Assembly: GCA_023451855.1 (NCBI GenBank)
Contig: JAEXXY010000180.1
Location: forward strand, 1 to 12,938
Direction: 5' to 3'
DNA: 12,938 bases
Source of the DNA: Actinomycetes bacterium
GTDB lineage: Bacteria > Actinomycetota > Actinomycetes > Actinomycetales > Dermatophilaceae
The notes below the pieces were generated by a model. That model saw nothing but the letters and a program-made list of their open reading frames with translations, made no database searches and was not told where the DNA came from. Below, in pieces: positions 6,383-12,533 of this stretch; positions within the stretch are counted from its first letter, which is position 1; every line of letters begins with the position of its first letter. The position numbers were made by a program, and so were the translations under genes.

Positions 6383-9300
6383 TCAGCGTCGGGGCGTCAG
6401 CCGCAGCGTGACGATCCGGAAGGGCCGCAGCCGCAGGCGGATCGCGTCCGCCGGGGTGTCGGCAGCTGTGCGCGTGTCGGGGGGCAGGAGCGACTCGCGG
6501 CCCTCGAGCGCAGCCGATCCCGGCTCCTCGAGCACGTCGGTCTCGACGACGCGCTCCACGGGAAAGCCCGGCACGAGCGTCACGTCGCGGCGACCGCCCA
6601 TCGCCTCGTAGAGCCGGAGCACGACGTCGCCGCTGCCGTCCTCCGCGAGCTTGACCGCCTCGACGACGCACCCCGGGTCGTCCACCGCCACAAGGGGCCT
6701 CACCGACACCGGGTCTCCACCCGGCCCCTCGGGCAGGACGCCCAGCAGGGGCAGGTGCATCGCGTACCCGTGCGCGACGGCCTCGGCGACGTCGGCGCCC
6801 GGCACGATGCCGAACCGGACGACGTGCTCTCCGACGACCTCCGAGGCGTCGGTGTCGGGGTCGGGGAAGGACGGCGAGCGCAACAGCGTCAGGCGCACCG
6901 TCGTGACCGGCTCGCCCGACGCGTCGACGCCGCGGCGCACGGCGTGCCCGTACGTCGACTCGTTGACGACGGCCAGGCCCCAGCCCTCCTCGCCGACGTG
7001 CAGCCAGCGATGGGCGACCATCTCGTGCCGAGCGGCCTCCCACGACGTGTTCTCGTGGGCGGGCCGGCGCAGGTGGCCGAACTGGATGTCGGCGGTGCTG
7101 TGCGGAGCGAGGACCGGGACGGGCACGTAGGCGGCGACGGCCCGTTCGCTCTCGCGCCAGTCGACGCGCACCTCGACGTCGATGCGCGGCGAGTCGGCCG
7201 TGACGGTCGTGCGCTGCACGTACGTCGACCGCCCGAGGCGTCCGCGGGCCTCGACGACGACGCGCAGCGGGCCCGCCTCGACGACGCGGGCCGCGTGCGC
7301 GCCGGCCCCGCCCGACGCGTCCGGCGACGTGACTGGTGACGTCTCGGGCGTGACGTCGGGAGACGTCCACGTGCGCGCGTGCGGCTTGTCGATGTCCCAG
7401 GCGTCCCACATCGCCGGCACGTCGGGGTGCAGCCGAAGCTCGGCGGCGCGGGACCCGGGCGGGAGCGCGTCGCGGCCGCCGTGGCGCAGGTCGAGCAGGC
7501 GCTCGATCGAGCCGTCGGGCGCGACGGTGACCGACACGAGCCCGTTGGTGACGGTGAGCCCGGCGACCTCCACGGGGTGCTCCGGCTCGACGCGTCGTCC
7601 CCCGACGGCGAGCGCCGGGACTTCGACGAGCACGACCTCGCCGTCGTCGCCGTCATCGCCGCCGACCCCGATGACCCTGACGACCTCCCGGCGCGGCAGC
7701 GGCCCGGCGTTGAGCAGGCCGCCGCGGGGTGCGAGCAGGTCGAGGGCCTCCGCGACGAGCGAGCGCAGCTCGGCCGTGAGCCGCGCGAAGTCCTCGCGGG
7801 CCTCGCGGTGGACCCAGGCGATGGCGCTGCCGGGCAGGATGTCGTGGAACTGCAGGAGCAGCAGGCGTTCCCACACGAGGCGCAGCCGCTCGGCCGGCCA
7901 CTCGCCGAGGCCGCGCACCGCGACGAGCGTCCACGCCAGCTCGGCCTGCCGCAGCAGCGCCTCGCAGCCGCGGTTGCCGGCCTTCATGGCGCGCTGGCTC
8001 GTCAGGGTGCCGCGGTGCAGCTCGAGGTAGAGCTCGCCGGCCCACGTCGGGGCGCGGTCGGCGTACTCCTCACGGACGGCGTCGAAGAACGACGAGGCCG
8101 AGCCCACCTCGACGGCCGGCGAGCCCTCGAGGGACCGGAGCCGGCGGGCCCGTTCGAGCATCTCGCGCTCGGGGCCACCGCCGCCGTCGCCGAACCCGAA
8201 CGGGATGAGCGCCCGCCGGGACCGGCCCTTCTCGAGGTGCTGGCGCGCCGAGCGGTGCACGTCGGCGCCGCCGAGCTTGCTCTCGTAGGTGTCGGCCGGC
8301 GGGAAGTGCGTGAGGATCCGGGTGCCGTCGATGCCCTCCCACCAGAAGGTGTGGTGCGGGAAGGTGTTCGTGTCGTTCCAGCTCAGCTTCTGGGTGAGGA
8401 ACCACTCGGCGCCGGCGAGCCGGGCGATCTGCGGGTAGGCCGCCGCGTAGCCGAAGGAGTCCGGCAGCCAGACGCCGACGCAGCGCCGACCGAGCTCCCG
8501 CTCGAAGAACCGCTGGCCGTGGAGCAGCTGGCGCACGAGCGACTCCCCGCTCGGCATGACGCCGTCGGCCTCGACCCACTGGCCGCCGACGGGCTCCCAC
8601 GTGCCGGCCTCGACGGCGTCGAGGATGCGCTGCCAGATCGCCGGCTGGTGCTCCTTCGTCCACGCGTACTGCTGCGCCGACGAGCAGGCGAAGACGAGCT
8701 CGGGGTAGTCGGCGGCGAGGGCCGTGACGTTGGCGAAGGTCCGCGCGCACTTGCGGACGGTCTCGCGCACCGGCCAGAGCCACGCGGAGTCGATGTGGGC
8801 GTGGCCGACCGCGGTGAGGCGCTGGGCGCTCGTCACGGCGGGGGCGGCGAGGACGTCGGCCAGGGCCGCCCGGGCCGCCTCGGCGGTGCCGCGCACGTCG
8901 TGGACGTCGAGGGCCGCCAGGGCGTCGTCGAGCGCCGCGGCCACCTCGAGGCGTCGGGCGTCGCGCTCGGGCAGCTCGCCGACGAGGTCGACGAGGACGT
9001 CGAGGTCCATGGCGAGGCCGAAGACCTCCGGCTCGAAGACGGCGACGTCGATGCGGCCCAGGACGTAGCGCGGGGCCGCGCCGGCCGTGGCGAGGTCACC
9101 GAGCCCGGTGGGCCGGAAGCCGTGCTCCATCACGGCCGGGTTGCCGGCGGCCTCGAGGTGCAGGTGGATCGGCTCGCCGCCGGCGGCGTCGCGGGTGACG
9201 CGGTACCAGCGGTTCATCGGGTGGATCCCCTTGAGCGGCGTGCCGGCGGCGTCGTGGAGCAGACCCTCGGCCTGGAACCCGGGCCCCTCGCCACGGAACC

Positions 9301-9577
9301 CGAGGTCCACGACCACCTCGACGCACTGGCCGGCGAAGGCGTCGGGCACCGCCCCGGTGATCTCGAACCACCACGTCGACCACGGCTCACCCCACGGCGT
9401 GCCCGGCCCGACCGGCTCGTGCGGCGCGGCCAGCGCCTCGGCGGCCGGCACCGGTTCGCCCGGCGCGCACCAGGCCGACACCGAAAGCGGCGTGCGGTCG
9501 CGGTGGACCGCTGGCAGGACGTGCTCGGCGAGCACACGACGGGAGCGGGCGAGGACGTGCGAGCTGTCGTCGAACAC
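6383..9577 (-). CDS. Alpha-mannosidase, glycoside hydrolase family 38
   Basis: Cytosolic retaining alpha-mannosidase of 1064 aa, similar in size and layout to bacterial relatives of the MAN2C1 type. It would release mannose from alpha-mannosides such as imported glycan fragments. Layout: N-terminal beta region (1-250), GH38 catalytic barrel (about 252-510), alpha-helical middle domain (about 515-615) and a long C-terminal beta region. Zinc and catalytic residues are all visible: His259 and Asp263 (HAHIDSAW), nucleophile Asp373 (WLPDSFGY) and His521 (ELHRGTLTSQ). No signal peptide. A Ser/Thr/Pro/Asp-rich linker with repeated TSPD-like units occurs near 735-755. The start is GTG, 6 nt after a TAGGGT box, with no Shine-Dalgarno, suggesting a leaderless transcript. 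No sugar transporter or regulator adjoins it, so its substrate supply is not evident here. Confidence 0.95.
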   Translation of the reverse strand: MFDDSSHVLARSRRVLAEHVLPAVHRDRTPLSVSAWCAPGEPVPAAEALAAPHEPVGPGTPWGEPWSTWWFEITGAVPDAFAGQCVEVVVDLGFRGEGPGFQAEGLLHDAAGTPLKGIHPMNRWYRVTRDAAGGEPIHLHLEAAGNPAVMEHGFRPTGLGDLATAGAAPRYVLGRIDVAVFEPEVFGLAMDLDVLVDLVGELPERDARRLEVAAALDDALAALDVHDVRGTAEAARAALADVLAAPAVTSAQRLTAVGHAHIDSAWLWPVRETVRKCARTFANVTALAADYPELVFACSSAQQYAWTKEHQPAIWQRILDAVEAGTWEPVGGQWVEADGVMPSGESLVRQLLHGQRFFERELGRRCVGVWLPDSFGYAAAYPQIARLAGAEWFLTQKLSWNDTNTFPHHTFWWEGIDGTRILTHFPPADTYESKLGGADVHRSARQHLEKGRSRRALIPFGFGDGGGGPEREMLERARRLRSLEGSPAVEVGSASSFFDAVREEYADRAPTWAGELYLELHRGTLTSQRAMKAGNRGCEALLRQAELAWTLVAVRGLGEWPAERLRLVWERLLLLQFHDILPGSAIAWVHREAREDFARLTAELRSLVAEALDLLAPRGGLLNAGPLPRREVVRVIGVGGDDGDDGEVVLVEVPALAVGGRRVEPEHPVEVAGLTVTNGLVSVTVAPDGSIERLLDLRHGGRDALPPGSRAAELRLHPDVPAMWDAWDIDKPHARTWTSPDVTPETSPVTSPDASGGAGAHAARVVEAGPLRVVVEARGRLGRSTYVQRTTVTADSPRIDVEVRVDWRESERAVAAYVPVPVLAPHSTADIQFGHLRRPAHENTSWEAARHEMVAHRWLHVGEEGWGLAVVNESTYGHAVRRGVDASGEPVTTVRLTLLRSPSFPDPDTDASEVVGEHVVRFGIVPGADVAEAVAHGYAMHLPLLGVLPEGPGGDPVSVRPLVAVDDPGCVVEAVKLAEDGSGDVVLRLYEAMGGRRDVTLVPGFPVERVVETDVLEEPGSAALEGRESLLPPDTRTAADTPADAIRLRLRPFRIVTLRLTPRR

Positions 9578-9583
9578 GCGTCG

Positions 9584-9589
9584 ACCCTA
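9584..9589 (-). promoter_or_regulatory. Candidate -10 element for leaderless mannosidase transcript
   Basis: Minus-strand TAGGGT is followed by exactly 6 nt and then GTG at 9577, so the last T is at -7 if the mRNA begins with the start codon. This is the same geometry as at the pirin and GNAT genes. No clear -35 partner. Confidence 0.45.
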
Positions 9590-9701
9590 GCCAGCCGGGG
9601 CGTGGGGCGAGCCGTTCCCACACGACACAGCCACAGCACCCCACCGCGCCGGCTTGTACCGGACGTCATGGGCCCGTGAAGGCAGAACAGAGCGGCCCGA
9701 G

Positions 9702-9717
9702 TGTGACCTGCGTCACT
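9702..9717. promoter_or_regulatory. CRP/GlxR-like palindrome upstream of the riboswitch gene
   Basis: TGTGA-N6-TCACT matches the CRP/GlxR operator consensus TGTGA-N6-TCACA at nine of ten defined positions. It lies about 80-95 bp upstream of the predicted -35 of the CHAP transcript. CRP-family control of wall-hydrolase genes such as rpf is known in mycobacteria and corynebacteria, so cAMP-linked control here is plausible but inferred. It could also serve the mannosidase gene, whose start is 125 bp away. Confidence 0.45.
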
Positions 9718-9727
9718 TTCAGGCCCC

Positions 9728-9746
9728 GGTAAACGCAGGGTAAAGA
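9728..9746 (+). promoter_or_regulatory. Direct repeat resembling an MtrA response-regulator site
   Basis: GGTAAA at 9728-9733 recurs at 9739-9744, an 11-bp period (8-bp repeat plus 3-bp gap). A second 11-bp pair, GTTAC (9788-9792) and GTGAC (9799-9803), overlaps the -35. MtrA of actinobacteria binds direct repeats of GTAAC-like words near wall-hydrolase genes. The match is partial, so this is a candidate only. Confidence 0.25.
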
Positions 9747-9798
9747 CCGCCCATCCACTCATTCAAGGACGAATCCGGCGCGCCCCCGTTACCTCGGC

Positions 9799-9828
9799 GT
9801 GACATTGCCCGGTTGAGTCGTCTACAGT
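9799..9828 (+). promoter_or_regulatory. Promoter of the riboswitch-CHAP transcript
   Basis: GTGACA (9799-9804), 18-bp spacer, TACAGT (9823-9828): five of six and four of six consensus matches. Transcription would begin near 9835, leaving about 245 nt of leader before the ATG. A small hairpin, CCGACC (9838-9843) with GGTCGG (9849-9854), would form at the 5' end of the RNA ahead of the riboswitch. Confidence 0.55.
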
Positions 9829-9871
9829 TCCGGGAGTCCGACCCCCCTGGTCGGGCGCGTACGAGGTGGAC

Positions 9872-10068
9872 CGCCTAGTCCTGTCACCGCCTCGCACGTG
9901 GGATCAGACCTTGTGACGGGAGCGGAGGAACCACACGTTTCTCCGGGCGTCCGGCATCACGACTCCGGACGTCCTTGGGGTGAAGTACCCACCCGGGCCG
10001 AGCACGACACGGCACGGGAGGGAGCCGGGCACCTTTCCGCCCGAACCCGACAGCTAACTTCGTAGGCG
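9872..10068 (+). ncRNA. Cyclic di-AMP (ydaO/yuaA-type) riboswitch
   Basis: The leader carries hallmark segments of the c-di-AMP riboswitch in the right order: GGGAGCGGAGGAACCA (9918-9933), a variable hairpin (9948-9954 with 9965-9971, 7 bp), GGGGTGAAGT (9977-9986), and the highly conserved 3' block CCGAACCCGACAGCTAAC (10041-10058) followed by CTTCGTAGGCG. The closing P1 helix is CGCCTA (9872-9877) with TAGGCG (10063-10068). This class binds two c-di-AMP molecules and usually turns expression off when the ligand is high; in actinobacteria it precedes wall-hydrolase genes, as it does here. P1 ends 1 nt before the ribosome binding site GGAGAGG (10070-10076), and no intrinsic terminator follows, so control could be by access to the ribosome site or by factor-dependent termination. 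Confidence 0.9.
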
Positions 10069-10069
10069 C

Positions 10070-10076
10070 GGAGAGG
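10070..10076 (+). promoter_or_regulatory. Ribosome binding site next to riboswitch P1
   Basis: GGAGAGG lies 3 nt before the ATG at 10080 (core GGAG 6 nt away) and 1 nt after the P1 helix, close enough for ligand-stabilised P1 to affect ribosome access. Confidence 0.6.
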
Positions 10077-10079
10077 TAC

Positions 10080-10931
10080 ATGAAGACTGAGAACATCCGC
10101 GGGCGCCACCGCGCGCCAGGACGCCACAATCCCCTCAACGAACTCAAGCTTCTCGCCCGTGAGTCGGCTCAGCCGGCCATGAAGGGCGCCGCCATCGTCG
10201 CGGCCACTGGCGGCATCCTCGCCACCTTCGCGGGTCCTGCCAGCGCCGACGAGGCCAAGGCCGCCAATGGTGCGGTCACCGCCCTCGGCTCCCCGGCCGC
10301 GGTCGGCCCGGCCGCCGCGCGAGCCGCGGCTCCGTCGACGGCCCTGTCGAAGATCGGCTTCCAGCCGCAGGTGCAGCAGGCCGTCGCGCAGCGCACCGCC
10401 AAGGCCAAGCCGGCCGTCATCGAGGACGTCGTCATCGAGAAGGCCCGCCAGGCCGCCGCTGACCGCAAGGCCGCTGCCGAGCGCGCCTCGCGTGACGCCT
10501 CGCGTCAGTCCCTGGTGAGCAGCAACGTCTCGGTCAAGTCGAGCAGCAACGGCTCGGTCCCGAGCGCGTCGTCGGGCATGCGCTCGTCGCACAACTGGGC
10601 CACCGCGGGCCAGTGCACGTGGGGCGCGCTCAACAAGTGGTACCAGTCCGAGGGCTACTACCCCGGCGGCTGGACCGGCAACGCCATGGAGTGGGCCTCC
10701 GGCGCCGCGTCGGCGGGCTACACCGTCAGCGGCACGCCGCGCACCCGCTCGATCGTCGTCATGCAGCCCGGCGTCCACGGCTCCTCGAGCGTCGGTCACG
10801 TCGCCTGGGTCACGGCCGTCAACGGCAACGAGGTCACCATCATCGAGATGAACGCGATGGCCGGCCCGTACAACTACAACACCCGTACCGTCACCGACAT
10901 CTCGGGGATGAAGTACATCTACGCGCCGTGA
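10080..10931 (+). CDS. Secreted CHAP-domain peptidoglycan hydrolase
   Basis: Predicted exported wall amidase or endopeptidase of 283 aa. An unusually long N-terminal basic region (about 1-35) precedes a hydrophobic core (37-53) and an ASA-D cleavage site after residue 56. Residues about 57-165 are an Ala-rich spacer with a charged, probably coiled-coil section (about 118-142) and a Ser-rich hinge. The CHAP domain occupies about 168-283, with nucleophile Cys179 (GQCTW), His240 (VGHVAWV) and Glu256 (IIEMN) or Asn258 as the third member. WNAMEW-type spacing is also CHAP-like (GNAMEWA, 200-206). The gene is monocistronic: c-di-AMP riboswitch upstream, strong terminator 24 nt downstream. Role in wall cleavage during growth or resuscitation is inferred from family and riboswitch; the cleaved bond is unknown. 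Confidence 0.92.
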   Translation: MKTENIRGRHRAPGRHNPLNELKLLARESAQPAMKGAAIVAATGGILATFAGPASADEAKAANGAVTALGSPAAVGPAAARAAAPSTALSKIGFQPQVQQAVAQRTAKAKPAVIEDVVIEKARQAAADRKAAAERASRDASRQSLVSSNVSVKSSSNGSVPSASSGMRSSHNWATAGQCTWGALNKWYQSEGYYPGGWTGNAMEWASGAASAGYTVSGTPRTRSIVVMQPGVHGSSSVGHVAWVTAVNGNEVTIIEMNAMAGPYNYNTRTVTDISGMKYIYAP

Positions 10932-10954
10932 CCTGACCGGTGCGCCCGCGAGAG

Positions 10955-10992
10955 AGGGCGGGGACGACATCCGTGTCGTCCCCGCCCTTTCT
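10955..10992. terminator. Intrinsic terminator after the CHAP gene
   Basis: A perfect 15-bp stem (10955-10969 with 10974-10988) with a TCCG loop is followed by TTTCT-like sequence on the plus strand, beginning 23 nt past the stop. The minus strand has TCTCTC after the stem, so it may also end the opposing acetyltransferase transcript. Confidence 0.9.
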
Positions 10993-11034
10993 GCGTGTCC
11001 GAGGCCGTCACCCGGGAGGTTGGGCCGAGTCCGC

Positions 11035-11601
11035 TCAGCGCGGTTCGGGCGGCGGTTCGGGGCCGACGTGCGCCTCGCCGAGGAATCGCTGCACCCACGC
11101 GACGTCGTGCCATGCGCCGTTCTTCCAGCCGACCCTGCGGTAGGTGCCGACCGGCTCGAAGCCGAACGACGCGTGGAGCCGGTTGCTCGCCTCGTTCGGC
11201 TGGGCGATGCCGGCCGCCGCCATCCGGTAGCCACGCTGCGTGAGCCGCTCGAGCAGGGCCGCGTAGAGGGCCCGGCCGCCGCCGCTCCCGTGCCACTCCG
11301 GGTCGAGGTACACCGACACCTCGCAGGACCAGCGGTAGGCCGGGCGGGCCTTGAGCGGGCCGGCGTAGGCGTAGCCGACGACCACGCCGGCCTCCTCGAG
11401 GACGAGCCAGGCGTGCGTCGCGACGGCAGCCGCGATGCGGGCCGCCACCTCGACCTCGGTCGGCGGCTCGAGCTCGAAGGTGATCGCCGTGTCGAGGACG
11501 TAGGGCCGGTAGATGCGCGCGCAGGACGCGGCGTCGGCGGCCGTGCCATCGCGCACGACTCGGGTGGCGCGAGCCGCAGGCGGCGGGTTCTCGATCGACA
11601 T
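11035..11601 (-). CDS. GNAT N-acetyltransferase, phosphinothricin acetyltransferase-like
   Basis: Cytoplasmic acetyl-CoA-dependent acetyltransferase of 188 aa. It aligns by eye with the PAT/Bar/MnaT group: IYRPYVLDTAITFELEPP (30-47), VSVYLDPEWHGSGGGRALYAALLERL with the acetyl-CoA loop HGSGGG (104-109), ANEAS-type IAQPNEASNRLHASFGFEPVG (132-152) and the C-terminal GWKNGAWHDVAW (158-169). Glu94 and His165 match positions important in PAT enzymes. Natural substrates of this group include phosphinothricin-like compounds, methionine sulfoximine or sulfone and other small amines; which applies here is unknown. It lies 9 bp after the potassium channel stop on the same strand, without a Shine-Dalgarno, but with a TAACAT box 6 nt before the ATG, so a leaderless transcript is likely as well as possible read-through from the channel gene. 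Confidence 0.88.
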   Translation of the reverse strand: MSIENPPPAARATRVVRDGTAADAASCARIYRPYVLDTAITFELEPPTEVEVAARIAAAVATHAWLVLEEAGVVVGYAYAGPLKARPAYRWSCEVSVYLDPEWHGSGGGRALYAALLERLTQRGYRMAAAGIAQPNEASNRLHASFGFEPVGTYRRVGWKNGAWHDVAWVQRFLGEAHVGPEPPPEPR

Positions 11602-11607
11602 GCCGCG

Positions 11608-11613
11608 ATGTTA
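11608..11613 (-). promoter_or_regulatory. Candidate -10 element for leaderless GNAT transcript
   Basis: Minus-strand TAACAT is followed by exactly 6 nt and the ATG at 11601. Its first three bases are also the TAA stop codon of the channel gene, so the two genes share these bases. Confidence 0.45.
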
Positions 11614-12474
11614 GGGCGCGCCGTCCGGTTCCCCGTCACCCGACCGGCCCTCACCCGACCGGCGGCCCTCAGCCGACCGGGGGCCCTCTCCTGACAGCCC
11701 CTCACCCGGCATCTCCCCGGGCTGCATCTCCCCGGGCTGCATCTCCCCGGGCTGCTCCTCCGCGGACAACCAGCGCCGCCGGCGGCGGTTGGTGCCCGGG
11801 GCCTCGGCGGCGAACCGGGACACGACCATCGCGACGAACGTCACGAGGTAGACCTGCCCGATGACCGCCTCGGACATGGCGGCCAGACGCCCGACCTCGG
11901 TGACCGGCACGAAGTCGCCGTAGCCGAGCGTCGCGATCGTCGTGAGGCTGAAGTACATGTAGACGGTCGAGGAGACGTTCTGGCCGAAGAAGTCCACGTC
12001 GGGCGTCCACCCGTCGATCGTCTGGAAGAGCAGCGAGTAGGCCACGGCGAGCTGCAGGTACGCGGCGACGGCGCCGAGGACGGTCTGGAGGGTCACCCGC
12101 TGGTGCCACACGAGTCGCCCTGCGCAGAGGACCGGGGTCACGAAGGCGGCGAGGCACCAGAACGCGTCGGGCTGGATCACTGGCGGAGGCTGCGCGGCCC
12201 CGGGGACGGCCTCGAAGAGGATGATGACGAGGTTGCCGAGGACGCTGAGACCGACGAACCAGTCCATGAGCCGGCACATGCGTCGCGACGCGCCTGAGGC
12301 GCGGGTCGCGACGACGAGCGCCGCCCCGGTGACTGCGTGGGTGACGAACCGGCCGGTGTAGGAGCTGCGCACGTCGACGAGCGACTGCGTGACGATCGCG
12401 ACGAGGACGAACAGCAGCACGAGGTCGAAGCGGTCGAGGAGCGCGACTCGGCGGCGACCGACGGGCTCGTCCAT
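11611..12474 (-). CDS. Potassium channel family protein
   Basis: Inner-membrane ion channel subunit of 287 aa. The pore loop is unmistakable: SLTTIATLGYGDFVP with selectivity filter TLGYGD at 182-187, flanked by an outer helix (about 131-150) and inner helix (about 202-221). Four more hydrophobic segments precede it (about 18-36, 45-58, 72-90, 104-120), giving a six-helix plan, but there is no arginine-every-third-residue S4, so voltage sensing is doubtful. The cytoplasmic tail (about 226-287) starts with a basic cluster (NRRRRRW) and becomes a low-complexity Gly/Glu/Pro/Arg run containing three in-frame QPGEM units; there is no RCK/TrkA-N domain. ATG start has a strong AGGAGG site (12485-12480). 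Potassium selectivity is inferred from the filter. Confidence 0.92.
   Translation of the reverse strand: MDEPVGRRRVALLDRFDLVLLFVLVAIVTQSLVDVRSSYTGRFVTHAVTGAALVVATRASGASRRMCRLMDWFVGLSVLGNLVIILFEAVPGAAQPPPVIQPDAFWCLAAFVTPVLCAGRLVWHQRVTLQTVLGAVAAYLQLAVAYSLLFQTIDGWTPDVDFFGQNVSSTVYMYFSLTTIATLGYGDFVPVTEVGRLAAMSEAVIGQVYLVTFVAMVVSRFAAEAPGTNRRRRRWLSAEEQPGEMQPGEMQPGEMPGEGLSGEGPRSAEGRRSGEGRSGDGEPDGAP
11711..11755 (-). repeat. Three 15-bp tandem repeats within the channel gene tail
   Basis: ATCTCCCCGGGCTGC (plus strand) occurs three times without change at 11711-11725, 11726-11740 and 11741-11755, coding for QPGEM units in the channel C-terminus. The following 11637-11700 is a looser G/C-rich repeat coding the last residues. 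Perfect copies suggest recent slippage. Confidence 0.9.
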
Positions 12475-12479
12475 GGCTG

Positions 12480-12485
12480 CCTCCT
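12480..12485 (-). promoter_or_regulatory. Ribosome binding site of the potassium channel gene
   Basis: AGGAGG on the minus strand, 5 nt before the ATG at 12474. It is the strongest ribosome binding site in the window. Confidence 0.75.
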
Positions 12486-12511
12486 GCGTCCGGGGCGAGG
12501 GCTGCGCTCCG

Positions 12512-12517
12512 AGAATA
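12512..12517 (-). promoter_or_regulatory. Candidate -10 of the potassium channel gene
   Basis: TATTCT on the minus strand would start transcription near 12505, giving a leader of about 30 nt that contains the AGGAGG site. It lies in the 59-bp gap after the CHAD gene stop. No good -35 is visible, so read-through from the CHAD gene is the alternative. Confidence 0.35.
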
Positions 12518-12533
12518 GGCGTCGGTACCCGCC

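Noticed and set aside
7379..9679. 766-codon plus-strand open frame opposite the mannosidase
   Set aside because: Composition is Arg/Gly/Glu/Asp-rich without domains and it is antisense to a gene with complete GH38 catalytic motifs; it is a by-product of high GC.
9948..9971. Hairpin as an intrinsic terminator ahead of the CHAP gene
   Set aside because: It lies inside the c-di-AMP aptamer at the place of the variable stem and has no T-run after it.
9957..11705. 582-codon minus-strand open frame
   Set aside because: It overlaps the riboswitch, the CHAP gene and its terminator antisense and the GNAT gene in another frame, and the translation is low-complexity.
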